From Persicobacter diffluens (lineage in GTDB: Bacteria > Bacteroidota > Bacteroidia > Cytophagales > Cyclobacteriaceae), in contig NZ_BQKE01000001.1 in NCBI RefSeq assembly GCF_036244895.1, positions 1,364,001 through 1,428,000 on the forward strand: a stretch of DNA of 64,000 nt. Direction: 5' to 3'. Positions 43,698 to 52,183 of this stretch are shown here, piece after piece. A program made the position numbers and the translations under genes. Position 1 is the first letter of the stretch; each line of letters starts with the position of its first letter. The notes under the pieces are model-generated. The model was given only the letters and a program-made list of their open reading frames with translations, did not search any database and was not told the DNA's origin.

Positions 43698-45107
43698 ATG
43701 AAATACTATAAATTTTTATGGCTCTTTTTGCCACTTTTGGCTTGTGAGGAATTCACCAATGAAATTGCATTGGAAGAGCGGGTGAACTATGTGGGTTATC
43801 AGCATTATAAAATGAATATTTCTCCCAAGGAGGTGTGGACCTCGGGAGATCCGAAGGTGAGAGCGAGTGGGAATTTGTCCTATTTTTTGGATTCCGCAAG
43901 CATAAGTCCAACGGATACTATTGCCCTTTCGGACTATTTTGAGATTGATCAAAATACCGGGGTGGTACGGTTAAGTGGTCAGGATTCCCTGCCACAGGGG
44001 GATTACCAGTTATCGGTGCATGTACAGAATGATTTGAACAGTTTTACCAATCCGGAGGCCATTCGATTACGGGTGTTGCCACCTGCTTTTATTGAAATGT
44101 TGCCTGCACAGGAGGCTTATACCTTCTGGGTGGATACGCAATTGAAGCCGGAAGAGGATACGCTGTCAATTTTGACGATTGATCGAGGCGATCCATTGAA
44201 TGTGACCACCATTTTGCATCCGACAGATTCCTTTGCGCTGTCGGAAAATGGGCAAATCATCTTTACTCAAAAAGCATATACCGAAACCAAATATCAACTG
44301 CATTTGCAGGTGGTGAATGATGCGCTTGATTCTGCGGAGACCCGATTTGAATTGGAGAGAGCAATCAAAATCATTCCGATTGCGGATGACATTCCTTTCA
44401 GTATCAGTCATTGGGCCGGGGCAAATGTGTTTTTCTTTAATGGGTATAATTTCCCAGGGGATGAGGTTTTTGATCCATTCCTGGTGAATGATTTTAATGA
44501 GATTCATTTGGCGCACATGCGTACTATGCAGATTTATCCGGCAACACCACTGGAAATAAAAGCAGGCAATAGTCTATGGGGATTTGCTTTGGAAAGTAAG
44601 CTCAACCATGTTTTTGACAGCAAAAGGGTGCTCAAATATATTAATAATAAGGTAGGTACCACTTTTGGTGATTTCTATGAACATTTGATGTTTACGGATC
44701 TTATTCCCTCGGAAAGATTGACGAGCATTGGTCTGCAGGCCCAGTTTTATTCCAATGGCGCGATAGTACCCGATCAGCAATATATGGAAGGCTACTGGGT
44801 GACCGAAGCACAATTTCAGCAATTGTTGTCCGTAGACTTAGCCGAAAGAAGAGCCATTGTGGACGGCTGGGACGCATTCTTTTCTTCCATTGAAAGCAGT
44901 GAAGAGGATACCGTAAATCCGGAATTTAAACTGCATAATATTGACGTAGCTTCTTCGGAGGAATGGCTTTCTCTGATTCAGGGCGATGCCGCAGGTGGCC
45001 GATTGGTTTTCCGTTTTGTAGAGGCCAAGCCGGATGCTAACTCCGGATTGATGGGCGTGCACTATATTAATATTAAAAGAATGGTGGAGCCGGTGCTGGA
45101 GCTATAA
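43698..45107 (+). CDS. Surface lipoprotein of a SusC/D locus (last gene)
   Basis: A 469-residue lipoprotein with a clear lipobox (LPLLAC, cysteine at residue 16). Residues 25-240 contain beta-rich repeats with a QNTGVVRLSGQD motif, reminiscent of cadherin-like domains, and the C-terminal half is a larger domain of no recognised family. It has the same length as the first gene of the locus and parallel architecture, with weak sequence similarity. It starts 18 bases after the susD stop. Its position and anchoring suggest a substrate-binding role on the cell surface. No glycoside hydrolase, lyase, sulfatase or sensor follows. Confidence 0.72.
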   Translation: MKYYKFLWLFLPLLACEEFTNEIALEERVNYVGYQHYKMNISPKEVWTSGDPKVRASGNLSYFLDSASISPTDTIALSDYFEIDQNTGVVRLSGQDSLPQGDYQLSVHVQNDLNSFTNPEAIRLRVLPPAFIEMLPAQEAYTFWVDTQLKPEEDTLSILTIDRGDPLNVTTILHPTDSFALSENGQIIFTQKAYTETKYQLHLQVVNDALDSAETRFELERAIKIIPIADDIPFSISHWAGANVFFFNGYNFPGDEVFDPFLVNDFNEIHLAHMRTMQIYPATPLEIKAGNSLWGFALESKLNHVFDSKRVLKYINNKVGTTFGDFYEHLMFTDLIPSERLTSIGLQAQFYSNGAIVPDQQYMEGYWVTEAQFQQLLSVDLAERRAIVDGWDAFFSSIESSEEDTVNPEFKLHNIDVASSEEWLSLIQGDAAGGRLVFRFVEAKPDANSGLMGVHYINIKRMVEPVLEL

Positions 45108-45134
45108 GAGGTATTTGGAAAATAAAATTTGTAT

Positions 45135-45215
45135 CGAATCCGAAGCATTGCAGAAGCGATATCCAATTATTTAGAAAGAAAAGCATCACAATTGTTGAAC
45201 GCTTTTAGCAGATTT
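45135..45215 (-). repeat. Degenerate R2 fragment (copy d)
   Basis: Read on the minus strand, CAACAATTGTGATGCTTTTCTTTCTAAATAATTGGATATCGCTTCTGCA aligns loosely to the CAACAATAGCG...TCAAAATAATTGG.TGTCGCTTTTGCA region of copy c. Ends are not recognisable. Confidence 0.45.
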
Positions 45216-45303
45216 ATCGAAATGAGCTTACTTCAGTAATTGTTGGGAAAATACAAATAGTGGGTCGGGCGAGGTGGTAATAGAAATAGGTCACTTCGCC
45301 ACA

Positions 45304-45335
45304 GGCTGCTTCTTCAAAGGGAGCAGTCTTTTTTT
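45304..45335. terminator. Terminator at the end of the SusC/D operon
   Basis: GGCTGCT pairs with AGCAGTC and is followed by seven T. The R1 copy 6 element starts inside the end of the T run. Confidence 0.7.
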
Positions 45336-45554
45336 ATTCGGAATTATTCACTGCAGCATTTATTAAAGCAATATATTAGTCCTAATAGCAATTGATTGCA
45401 GTTGTTTTTCTTTGATTTTTAATAGCCCCCATTGGGCTAAGCTTGCTTTTTCCTCCTTCATCTGCCCGTTAGAAAAAACTCGGAACAGGAAAAATTCCTT
45501 CATTTTTCACCAATGCAGCTAAACGAGAATTTAAGCAGGCATAATTCAGGTTAT
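45334..45554 (+). repeat. R1 copy 6, flanked by TTAT
   Basis: About 221 bp with ends TCGGAATTATTCACTGC / GCATAATTCAGG, core AGCCCCCATTGGGCTAAGCTTGC and the GAACAGGAAAAATTCCTTC block. Both flanks are TTAT instead of the commoner TTAA. It lies between the operon terminator and the stop codon of folA, whose TAA overlaps the right TTAT. Confidence 0.78.
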
Positions 45555-46054
45555 ATACGATCGTATATAGCAAATTCCATGGCGTGGGAGTGCTGTTCAT
45601 CTGCGGGGAAAAATTCGCTCTTGGCTTTATGCCATTGATGGAGGTCCAATGGCGGGAAGAAGGCATCCGCTTTCGAAAAATTTCCATGCACATGGGTAAG
45701 GTAGAGCCTTTGCGTAATGGGCAGTGCAGCAGCATAGATTTGAGCCCCACCACCAATTAATATTTCCGAATAATGAGGTTGGAGGCTTTGGATCGCAGTT
45801 TCCATTTTAGTGTGGGACTGAAATCCATTCAGCTTAAATTGGGGATCCCGGCTAATGATCAGGTTCTGAATCCCTGAAAGCTCCATATCCGGAGACAATG
45901 CCGTCTTCCGCCCCATAATCATTGGGCGGGAAGCGATCATGGATTTGAAAAAGGCGGTGTCTCTGGGAAGACTCCACGGTAATTTGTTATGCACACCAAG
46001 CTCGTGGTTTTGTCCTATAGCCGCGATAATGGAAATAGTGGGGAGTTTAGTCAT
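45551..46054 (-). CDS. folA: Dihydrofolate reductase
   Basis: A 167-residue enzyme reducing dihydrofolate with NADPH. Motifs are ISIIAAIGQNHELGV at the N-terminus, KLPWSLPRDTAFFKSMI with the catalytic acid D32, PMIMGRKTALS for NADPH binding, and ILIGGGAQIYAAALP. The last residues IYDRI are encoded by a perfect 18-bp palindrome (TATATACGATCGTATATA, 45552-45569). The stop codon coincides with the edge of R1 copy 6. It is followed by no other gene on its strand. Confidence 0.93.
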   Translation of the reverse strand: MTKLPTISIIAAIGQNHELGVHNKLPWSLPRDTAFFKSMIASRPMIMGRKTALSPDMELSGIQNLIISRDPQFKLNGFQSHTKMETAIQSLQPHYSEILIGGGAQIYAAALPITQRLYLTHVHGNFSKADAFFPPLDLHQWHKAKSEFFPADEQHSHAMEFAIYDRI

Positions 46055-46490
46055 GCAAATAAGATGAGTATTTTTTTCGAAAAGGTCAAGATGGTCTCTA
46101 CGGCCAGTCCAGGGAATTTTGCAGTTGGTCTTTTGATGTCCACAAGGCTCGCTGTAGCACTAAGGTCTTCGAGGTATTTGATCAACAAAATTCATTCACC
46201 CCAAAGGAGTGTTACAAAATAGCGATGGGTGAAAAACCATCGATACAGGTTCCCCTCTGTAACCCAAGCCTGAAGGGCTTGTACTATAAAGGAATAAAAG
46301 GGATGAATTTTAAGATGCGCATTTGGAGGGATTTCGATATTATTTTGCTGAGCGGTTGGGTCTCATTATGCCTCGATAAACTCAGCAAGCGTTGTTGTAT
46401 ACTTTAATCCCTTCTGAATTCTTTTTAGAGGGAAGCGGCTTATTCGGTTGGAAAAGTTTATATTAAGGTCAAACTAAAAGCATAAATAAT

Positions 46491-46981
46491 GTGAACAGAT
46501 CTAGAGGTAAAGCTTTATTGGGTATGTTGATAGGTCTGATATTATTTTCTATATACCAAAATAGCCCAAGGGAAGTCGGTTTGACTTTGTAGAAGACCCT
46601 TTTGCAACCTCTGTGAATGGTGAAAATTGTGACTCATTTCTCGGCGTATTTCACCCTCCTATAAAAAAGAAAAAAGTAACCAATTAGATGTTTCTGCTGG
46701 GGTTGTTTTTCAGAGATTTGTTGAGCCAGTGCGATAGTTCTTGTGCGGAACCAGTATTGATGCAAGCAAGAGCAAAGGCACTTATTTTGAATAAAAATTC
46801 AGCAGATACTATTTGCTATGGCCCATTTCATGGGTACTATAAAAATGTGGATTACTTTAATAATGATCATTTCAAAGCATTATTGGTGAAGGAGGTTTGG
46901 AATGATGATTGGTCAATTATCGAAAAAATGGACTTATCAAGTCCTCCTGCGGGCTTTTGTTTAGGGGGCTATAATCGTTAG
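46491..46981 (+). pseudogene. Small secreted-protein genes, probably broken
   Basis: A GTG-started frame from 46491 encodes a hydrophobic leader (ALLGMLIGLILFSIYQNSP) but stops at 46592. Another frame continues coding-like sequence (RFDFVEDPFATSVNGENCDS) to a TAG at 46685. Immediately after, an ATG at 46688 opens a 97-residue frame with its own leader (MFLLGLFFRDLL) and a cysteine-containing body. I recognise no family. The first part looks like one gene with a frameshift near 46565-46580; the second may be intact. The preceding stretch 46055-46490 contains nothing I can support. Confidence 0.35.
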
Positions 46982-46989
46982 ATTGAAGC

Positions 46990-47116
46990 TGAATTTTGCG
47001 GAATGAGATGGAAAAGGGATGGAGCGGGTTTGTTTGAACCACAGCGGGCCGATAGCCCGATGGGGTGAGCCGCGAGAGCCCGACGGCGCGTCTAAGCGCG
47101 GCGATTTCCCCAAAAC
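46990..47116 (+). repeat. R4 copy 4: GC-rich structured intergenic element
   Basis: GGGATGGAGCGGG, then GTTTGTTTGAACCACAGCGG shared with the copy at 5475, GGCCGATAGCCCGATGGGG, GAGCCCGACGGCGCG and a CGCGGC / CCCC edge. It lies directly behind the M13 peptidase terminator. Confidence 0.66.
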
Positions 47117-47149
47117 AAAAAAAGCGCCCTCTGCTGAAGACGCTTTTTG
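47117..47149 (-). terminator. Terminator of the M13 peptidase gene
   Basis: On the minus strand AAAAAGCGTC pairs with GGGCGCTTTTTTT around a roughly 9-base loop. Confidence 0.75.
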
Positions 47150-47170
47150 AAATATTATAATTTGGGATGC

Positions 47171-49231
47171 TTACCAGATGACGATACGATCTTTACGTAC
47201 CATAGGGGCATCATCTTTCAAATCGAATGCTTCCTGGAATGGAGGGAAGTTGCCTAATGGGCCAATTGCACGGAAGAAACCAGGAGAGTGAGGATCCGTC
47301 ATCACTTGCTGACGCAAAGCTTCATCTCGAGATTTAGTTCTCCAAACAGTTGCCCAAGACAAGAAGAAACGCTGCTCTGGCGAATAACCGTCAATCGCAT
47401 CCGGACGACCATTTTTCTCCAAATCTTTCACCATGGCATTATAAGCCAAAGTTACGCCACCTAAATCGGCAATGTTTTCACCCAAAGTCAAACGACCGTT
47501 CACGTGTACGGAATCCAATACGGTGTAAGCGTCATACTGCTCCACCACTTTATTGGCCAAAGCGTCAAAACGCTCACCATCTTCTTCCGTCCACCAGTCA
47601 TTTTGGTTCCCGTTGGCATCGTATTTACGACCCTGATCATCAAAACCGTGAGTGATTTCGTGACCGATTACCGCACCGATACCACCATAGTTCACGGCTT
47701 TATCCGCTTTGTAGTCGTAGAAAGGAGGCTGCAAAATAGCGGCCGGGAATACGATTTCGTTATTGGTTGGGCTGTAATAAGCGTTCACCGTTTGTGGTGT
47801 CATGCCCCATTTGCTCTTATCTACCGGCTTACCCAGGTCATTCAACATGTCATAGTAGTCGAATTTGTTCGAGTTGATGATGGTTTGCAAAAAGGAAGTC
47901 TGATCGATTTCCAAATCAGCATAAGACTTCCATTTGTCAGGATATCCAATTTTTACATTGATATTTGCCAATTTTTCCTGTGCTTTTGCTTTGGTGTCGT
48001 CACCCATCCACTCCAATTTGGTGATGCGCTCGCCCAATACTTCACGTACGTTCTCGATCATGGCCGCCAACATGCTCTTAGCTTCCTCAGGGAAAACTTC
48101 TTTCACATAGATCTGACCAAAGCCTTCACCAGCTACACCATTCACCGTGGTTAACATGCGCTTCCAACGTGGACGCATTTCCTGAGCTCCACTTAATTTC
48201 TTACCGTAGAAGTCGAAGTTCAGGGCTACAAATTCTGAATCAAGATATGCAGCGAAAGTATTGATCGCTTTGAATTCGAAATAAGCCTTGATAGTTTCCA
48301 AGTCAGCACCAGCCAATACTTTGGAAAGGTTTACAAAATAATCTGGCTGTGTTACCACTACCTCCGGTACAAGATTTACCGGCACATCTCCGGCTTTCAA
48401 ATATTTGATCACATCAAAGCTTGCGAAAGATTGATCAAAATCCTTCGTGCTCATTTTATTATAAGTCAATTCAGGATTACGCATTTTAGCTCGATCCCAG
48501 GAGATTTTTGCCATCTCTGTTTCGAAAGCCAAAATAGTTTGCGCCTCTGTTTTTGCTTTTGCCTCCTCTTCGCCCAATTTCATGAATACATCGGTGATGT
48601 ACTGCACATAGGCATCACGAATACCGGCGAAAGGCTCACCATCTTTTAAATAGTAGTCTTTGTCAGGCAAAGACAAGCCCCCTTGTGAGAAATAATAAGT
48701 AGTGGCCTGAGAATTTTTACGGTCGGTATATACATAATCACCGAAAAGTCCGCCAACACCCACAATGTTCAATTCCCCCATTAGCTGCGGCAAATCTGCT
48801 TTGCTCTTCAAGCCACGGATTTTATCAAAAATAGGCTGTAATTTTTCTGTTCCGGCATTTTCAATAGCCGCAGAGTCCATACCCAATTGGTACACCTGTA
48901 GGGCTTTCAATTGATCTCCTGAAAATTGATCAATGTTCTCCAACGCTTTTTTCATGATGCGCTGCTGAGCGGCGATATTACGGTCACGTAATTCGTTGAA
49001 TGCCCCCCAACGGGTTTGATCATCAGGGATTTCCGTAATTTTGTCCCATCCGCCATTGGCGAAGTGATAGAAATCTTCCCCCGGGTGAACGTGGGCGTCC
49101 ATATTTTTAGGGTCAATACCATGGACTTCAGCATCAGCCGTAGCAGCTTGCTGTTTTTCTTTAGAATCACAGGAAATAAGTGCTGCAGAAAGTGCAACGG
49201 CCATACCTGCTGACAAGAATTTTTTATTCAT
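47171..49231 (-). CDS. M13-family zinc metallopeptidase lipoprotein (neprilysin/PepO-like)
   Basis: A 686-residue endopeptidase for oligopeptides. The signal sequence ends in the lipobox LISC, predicting a lipoprotein. The zinc site is HEITH near residues 522-526 within GAVIGHEITHGFDDQGRKYD, and the third ligand is in GENIADLGG, about 60 residues later. NAYYSPTNNEIVFPAAILQPPF before the zinc motif and the C-terminal DPHSPGFFRAIGPLGNFPPF are both conserved in M13 enzymes. Full length for the family. It is divergent from the conserved hypothetical gene at 49438, with an inverted repeat between them. Confidence 0.94.
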   Translation of the reverse strand: MNKKFLSAGMAVALSAALISCDSKEKQQAATADAEVHGIDPKNMDAHVHPGEDFYHFANGGWDKITEIPDDQTRWGAFNELRDRNIAAQQRIMKKALENIDQFSGDQLKALQVYQLGMDSAAIENAGTEKLQPIFDKIRGLKSKADLPQLMGELNIVGVGGLFGDYVYTDRKNSQATTYYFSQGGLSLPDKDYYLKDGEPFAGIRDAYVQYITDVFMKLGEEEAKAKTEAQTILAFETEMAKISWDRAKMRNPELTYNKMSTKDFDQSFASFDVIKYLKAGDVPVNLVPEVVVTQPDYFVNLSKVLAGADLETIKAYFEFKAINTFAAYLDSEFVALNFDFYGKKLSGAQEMRPRWKRMLTTVNGVAGEGFGQIYVKEVFPEEAKSMLAAMIENVREVLGERITKLEWMGDDTKAKAQEKLANINVKIGYPDKWKSYADLEIDQTSFLQTIINSNKFDYYDMLNDLGKPVDKSKWGMTPQTVNAYYSPTNNEIVFPAAILQPPFYDYKADKAVNYGGIGAVIGHEITHGFDDQGRKYDANGNQNDWWTEEDGERFDALANKVVEQYDAYTVLDSVHVNGRLTLGENIADLGGVTLAYNAMVKDLEKNGRPDAIDGYSPEQRFFLSWATVWRTKSRDEALRQQVMTDPHSPGFFRAIGPLGNFPPFQEAFDLKDDAPMVRKDRIVIW

Positions 49232-49285
49232 AATGAAAAGATAAGTTTCAAATCGAGCTGGAAAAATAGCATTTATAACAAAAAC

Positions 49286-49326
49286 ATACCCTCAATATTT
49301 GATAAGCGGAAATATATCGAGGGTAT
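49286..49326. promoter_or_regulatory. Inverted repeat in a divergent promoter region
   Basis: ATACCCTC at 49286-49293 is exactly complementary to GAGGGTAT at 49319-49326, with inner AATAT/ATAT pairing. It lies 55 bases upstream of the M13 peptidase start and 112 bases upstream of the opposite gene, a plausible operator position. Confidence 0.4.
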
Positions 49327-49437
49327 CGGCAACTTGAAATATTGACAAACGGTTAAATTCATACAAACGTACTTTGTAATCGGTTTTCTTTCGTATTCCG
49401 GTTGATTCGATTTAAAAAACCAGAGCAGAAATATCTT

Positions 49438-49908
49438 ATGGCTAGAGCAAATTTAAAGCTGGTGGACTGCATCAGAAAGGCAGCTACCAAAATTGAAAAT
49501 GAAGGGAATTACCAATGGGGGCATATGGGCGGTTGTAATTGTGGACATTTGGCGCAAGAGATTACTCACTTAAGTGCCAAAGATATTCATCAATACGCTT
49601 TGGCGAATCGCACTGAGGGCGATTGGTCGGAACAAACTGCTGCATTTTGTCCTACTTCCGGCTATCCTATGGACATGGTGATCTCCATGATGCTTGAGGC
49701 GGGTTTAGATATTTCGGACCTGAAGCATTTGGAAAAATTATCCAATCCGGACATATTAAATGCCATTCCTGCCAACAGGAGGTACCTGAAACACAATCTT
49801 AAAGAGGATGTGGTTTTGTATATGCGAACATGGGCGAATCAGCTGGAAGAAAAATTGTTAGGTAATATTTCAGTGAAAATTGAAGAAATCCAGATGGAAT
49901 CGGTTTAA
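49438..49908 (+). CDS. Conserved hypothetical protein with GGCNCGH motif
   Basis: A 156-residue soluble protein started at 49438 (MARANLKLVDCIRKAA). An ATG 12 codons earlier is less likely. WGHMGGCNCGHLAQEI (about residues 29-44) looks like a metal or cofactor site with two cysteines and two histidines, and a third cysteine sits in AAFCPTSGYPMD. I recall no assigned function for this type. It is followed by two small acidic genes in the same direction. Confidence 0.65.
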   Translation: MARANLKLVDCIRKAATKIENEGNYQWGHMGGCNCGHLAQEITHLSAKDIHQYALANRTEGDWSEQTAAFCPTSGYPMDMVISMMLEAGLDISDLKHLEKLSNPDILNAIPANRRYLKHNLKEDVVLYMRTWANQLEEKLLGNISVKIEEIQMESV

Positions 49909-50009
49909 AATGGGGATTTTTATGATAGGTTGAATTAAAAATTGATGATTAGGAAGGATGGGTTTCAGTCCAATTCGTTATTAAAGTGTAACTAATCAAA
50001 TCCTAACCT

Positions 50010-50168
50010 ATGGAAGCTGAAAATTTACCGTTTGAAACACGCCCACTAGAAAATATCGACCCTCAACCTGCTCCAAGACCGCGAGTGCTGCGAGATGTTC
50101 AAGATGAAAACCTAGACAGTTTGATGGACGATCTTTTTAAAGATATGGGATATGAATTTGAAGAGTAA
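50010..50168 (+). CDS. Small acidic protein (52 residues)
   Basis: An ATG-started frame encoding a 52-residue, proline- and acid-rich peptide ending DLFKDMGYEFEE. It is supported by a clear terminator 9 bases after the stop and by coding-like composition. No family recognised. It lies 101 bases after the conserved hypothetical gene. Confidence 0.5.
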   Translation: MEAENLPFETRPLENIDPQPAPRPRVLRDVQDENLDSLMDDLFKDMGYEFEE

Positions 50169-50176
50169 AGATGATG

Positions 50177-50204
50177 AAAAACCGGCCTAGTGTCGGTTTT
50201 TTTT
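50177..50204 (+). terminator. Terminator of the 52-residue gene
   Basis: AAAACCG pairs with CGGTTTT around a 9-base loop and leads into eight T. Confidence 0.8.
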
Positions 50205-50255
50205 GTGAATACTATTTTCCTATGTGTATCTTTGGAAAAATAAGCAACAGAAATC

Positions 50256-50525
50256 ATGGCGAAGAAATCTTCAAATATTGTCAATCGTTATTTTATCAAT
50301 GAATTTGGGGCCTACAAAGTATTGGTGCAGGTGAATCCTGTGACTTTAGAGGGCCTTGAGCTGATTGTTCATCCCGATAACCGAATCGAAAAAACGGAAA
50401 TGGAATTTGATGAGGAGATTTATGATGATTTGGCTGAGGATAAATTTGAAGAAACCAATGGCTTAGCCTTCAATTTATATTTGAGCCAAAGTGAGGGAGA
50501 ATTACCGGCAGGTGAGGGAGAATAA
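50256..50525 (+). CDS. Small conserved hypothetical acidic protein
   Basis: An 89-residue acidic protein (start MAKKSSNIVNRYFINEFG) with a beta-rich N-terminal half and a Glu/Asp-rich C-terminus. No domain recognised. It has its own terminator and lies upstream of a peroxiredoxin-like gene. Confidence 0.6.
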   Translation: MAKKSSNIVNRYFINEFGAYKVLVQVNPVTLEGLELIVHPDNRIEKTEMEFDEEIYDDLAEDKFEETNGLAFNLYLSQSEGELPAGEGE

Positions 50526-50550
50526 TGCAATATTGAATAATGATACTATG

Positions 50551-50583
50551 AAAGCAGTTAAATTCGTTTTGACTGCTTTTTTT
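50551..50583 (+). terminator. Terminator of the 89-residue gene
   Basis: AAAGCAGT pairs perfectly with ACTGCTTT across a 13-base loop, followed by T. Confidence 0.82.
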
Positions 50584-50681
50584 ATGGATTTTTCCGATAA
50601 GGTGATCGAATTTTTCCGTTTCTAAAACCTTCTGATTCTCTTTATCATTGTGAAGTTGATTGATGAAACAAAACAATAGCC

Positions 50682-51329
50682 ATGACATTTCAGGAAAAAT
50701 TGGCTTCACTCGTGGAGCGCATTGAAGGAAAAATGCCCGATTCTTATTTAAAGATTATGCACGGGGCAACACAGGATCTGATGGATTCCGGTATTCAGGA
50801 CAAGGTACTGAAAGTAGGCGATAGGGCTCCGGAATTTGTGTTGGCGGATCAGAACGGGAATAAAGTTTCGAGCCGGGAGGTGTTGGCTAAAGGCCCGTTG
50901 GTTTTGACTTTTTACCGCGGTGTTTGGTGCCCGTATTGCAACACAGATTTGGCCAATATTAAGAAATACGTGCCTGAAATGCAGGAATTAGGCGCTGCCT
51001 TCTTTTCTGTTTCTCCTGAATTACCACAAATGCTGGATAATATTATTAAAACGCATCGACTGAATTTTGATATTTTACATGATGACCGCAATGCTTTGGC
51101 GGATCAGTTCGGTTTAAAATTTTATTATCCGGAAGATTTAAAGGCATTGTACCGGGATCAGTTCAATATTGATTTGGAAGTGCAGCAGGGGAATGATGAA
51201 TGGGCATTACCCATGCCGGCAAGATTTGTGATTGATCAGTCGGGCATTATCCGCTATGCGGAGAGTGAACCGGATTACAGGAGAAGGCCTGATCCGGATG
51301 ATTTAATGGAAGTTTTAAGGAAATTGTAA
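50682..51329 (+). CDS. Peroxiredoxin-like protein (AhpC/TSA, thioredoxin fold)
   Basis: A 215-residue cytoplasmic thioredoxin-fold protein of the peroxiredoxin-like group. The catalytic site is FYRGVWCPYCNTDL, with C83 as probable peroxidatic cysteine and C86 giving a CxxC. The N-terminal 40 residues are helical and typical of this subgroup (LASLVERIEGKMPDSYL). It would reduce peroxides with thiol partners. It is monocistronic. Confidence 0.88.
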   Translation: MTFQEKLASLVERIEGKMPDSYLKIMHGATQDLMDSGIQDKVLKVGDRAPEFVLADQNGNKVSSREVLAKGPLVLTFYRGVWCPYCNTDLANIKKYVPEMQELGAAFFSVSPELPQMLDNIIKTHRLNFDILHDDRNALADQFGLKFYYPEDLKALYRDQFNIDLEVQQGNDEWALPMPARFVIDQSGIIRYAESEPDYRRRPDPDDLMEVLRKL

Positions 51330-51473
51330 TATTCTAAAAAGACTATTTTTTTGGAAAGTAGTTAATTGAAACTTTTGGGCTTTGAATTCTCTTATTTTTG
51401 AACGTATTTATAATGTTTAAAGGAGGAGGGTTCAAAGCCCTTCCTTTTCCATCTTTGTCTTATATTTTAGAAA

Positions 51474-52154
51474 ATGAAGACTTACACCCTGGCTTTTGAT
51501 ATTTATGGAACTTTAATTGATACCAGTGGTGTATCAGTAGCTGTCCGCCAATATGTGAAGGATAATACGGATGATTTTGTACAGCTGTGGAGGTCTAAGC
51601 AATTAGAGTATTCTTTTCGAAAAGGATTGATGGGGAAGTATGAGGATTTTGGGGTGTGCACCGCTCAGGCACTGGATTATTGTTGTCTGGCTTTTAATAT
51701 TCTGCTTTCTGCCCAGGAAAAAGAGCGTTTGATGCTGGAATATAAGGTGCTTCCGAAGTTTGAAGAAGTGGAGGGCGCTTTATCCGCCCTTAAAGATGCC
51801 GGCCACCGGCTTTTTGCTTTTTCTAATGGTAGTAATGAGGCCCTGTATCATTTGCTGGATCATGCCGGGATTTACGATACCTTTGAAAAGGTGATTAGCA
51901 TGAAAGATATTGCGATGTTTAAGCCTCATCCTTCCGGGTATCAGCATTTTTTAGATAAAGCAGGCGCAGAAGTGCAGCAGGCATTTCTAATTTCTTCCAA
52001 TCCTTTCGATATCATCGGGGCGGCTTCTTACGGAATGCATACTGCCTGGGTCCGAAGAAGTAAAAACAGCATTTTTGATCCCTGGGGAATTCAGCCCAAT
52101 TATGTGTTGAGCAGTTTACTGGAATTGCAGGCTGTTTTAGCCGGTCATGGATGA
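51474..52154 (+). CDS. HAD-family hydrolase, type II haloacid dehalogenase-like
   Basis: A 226-residue HAD-superfamily hydrolase. The nucleophile is D9 in LAFDIYGTLID, the dehalogenase form of motif I (D-x-Y-G-T-L). Motif II is the serine in FAFSNGSN. The lysine is in MKDIAMFKPHPSGYQ. The acidic motif normally reading SSNPFDIIGA is present as LISSNPFDIIGAASYGM. True dehalogenase activity is possible but not proven by these motifs. It is convergent with the interrupted GNAT gene. Confidence 0.86.
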   Translation: MKTYTLAFDIYGTLIDTSGVSVAVRQYVKDNTDDFVQLWRSKQLEYSFRKGLMGKYEDFGVCTAQALDYCCLAFNILLSAQEKERLMLEYKVLPKFEEVEGALSALKDAGHRLFAFSNGSNEALYHLLDHAGIYDTFEKVISMKDIAMFKPHPSGYQHFLDKAGAEVQQAFLISSNPFDIIGAASYGMHTAWVRRSKNSIFDPWGIQPNYVLSSLLELQAVLAGHG

Positions 52155-52183
52155 TATTCCGCTTGTCAAAATGTGGGTGTTTT

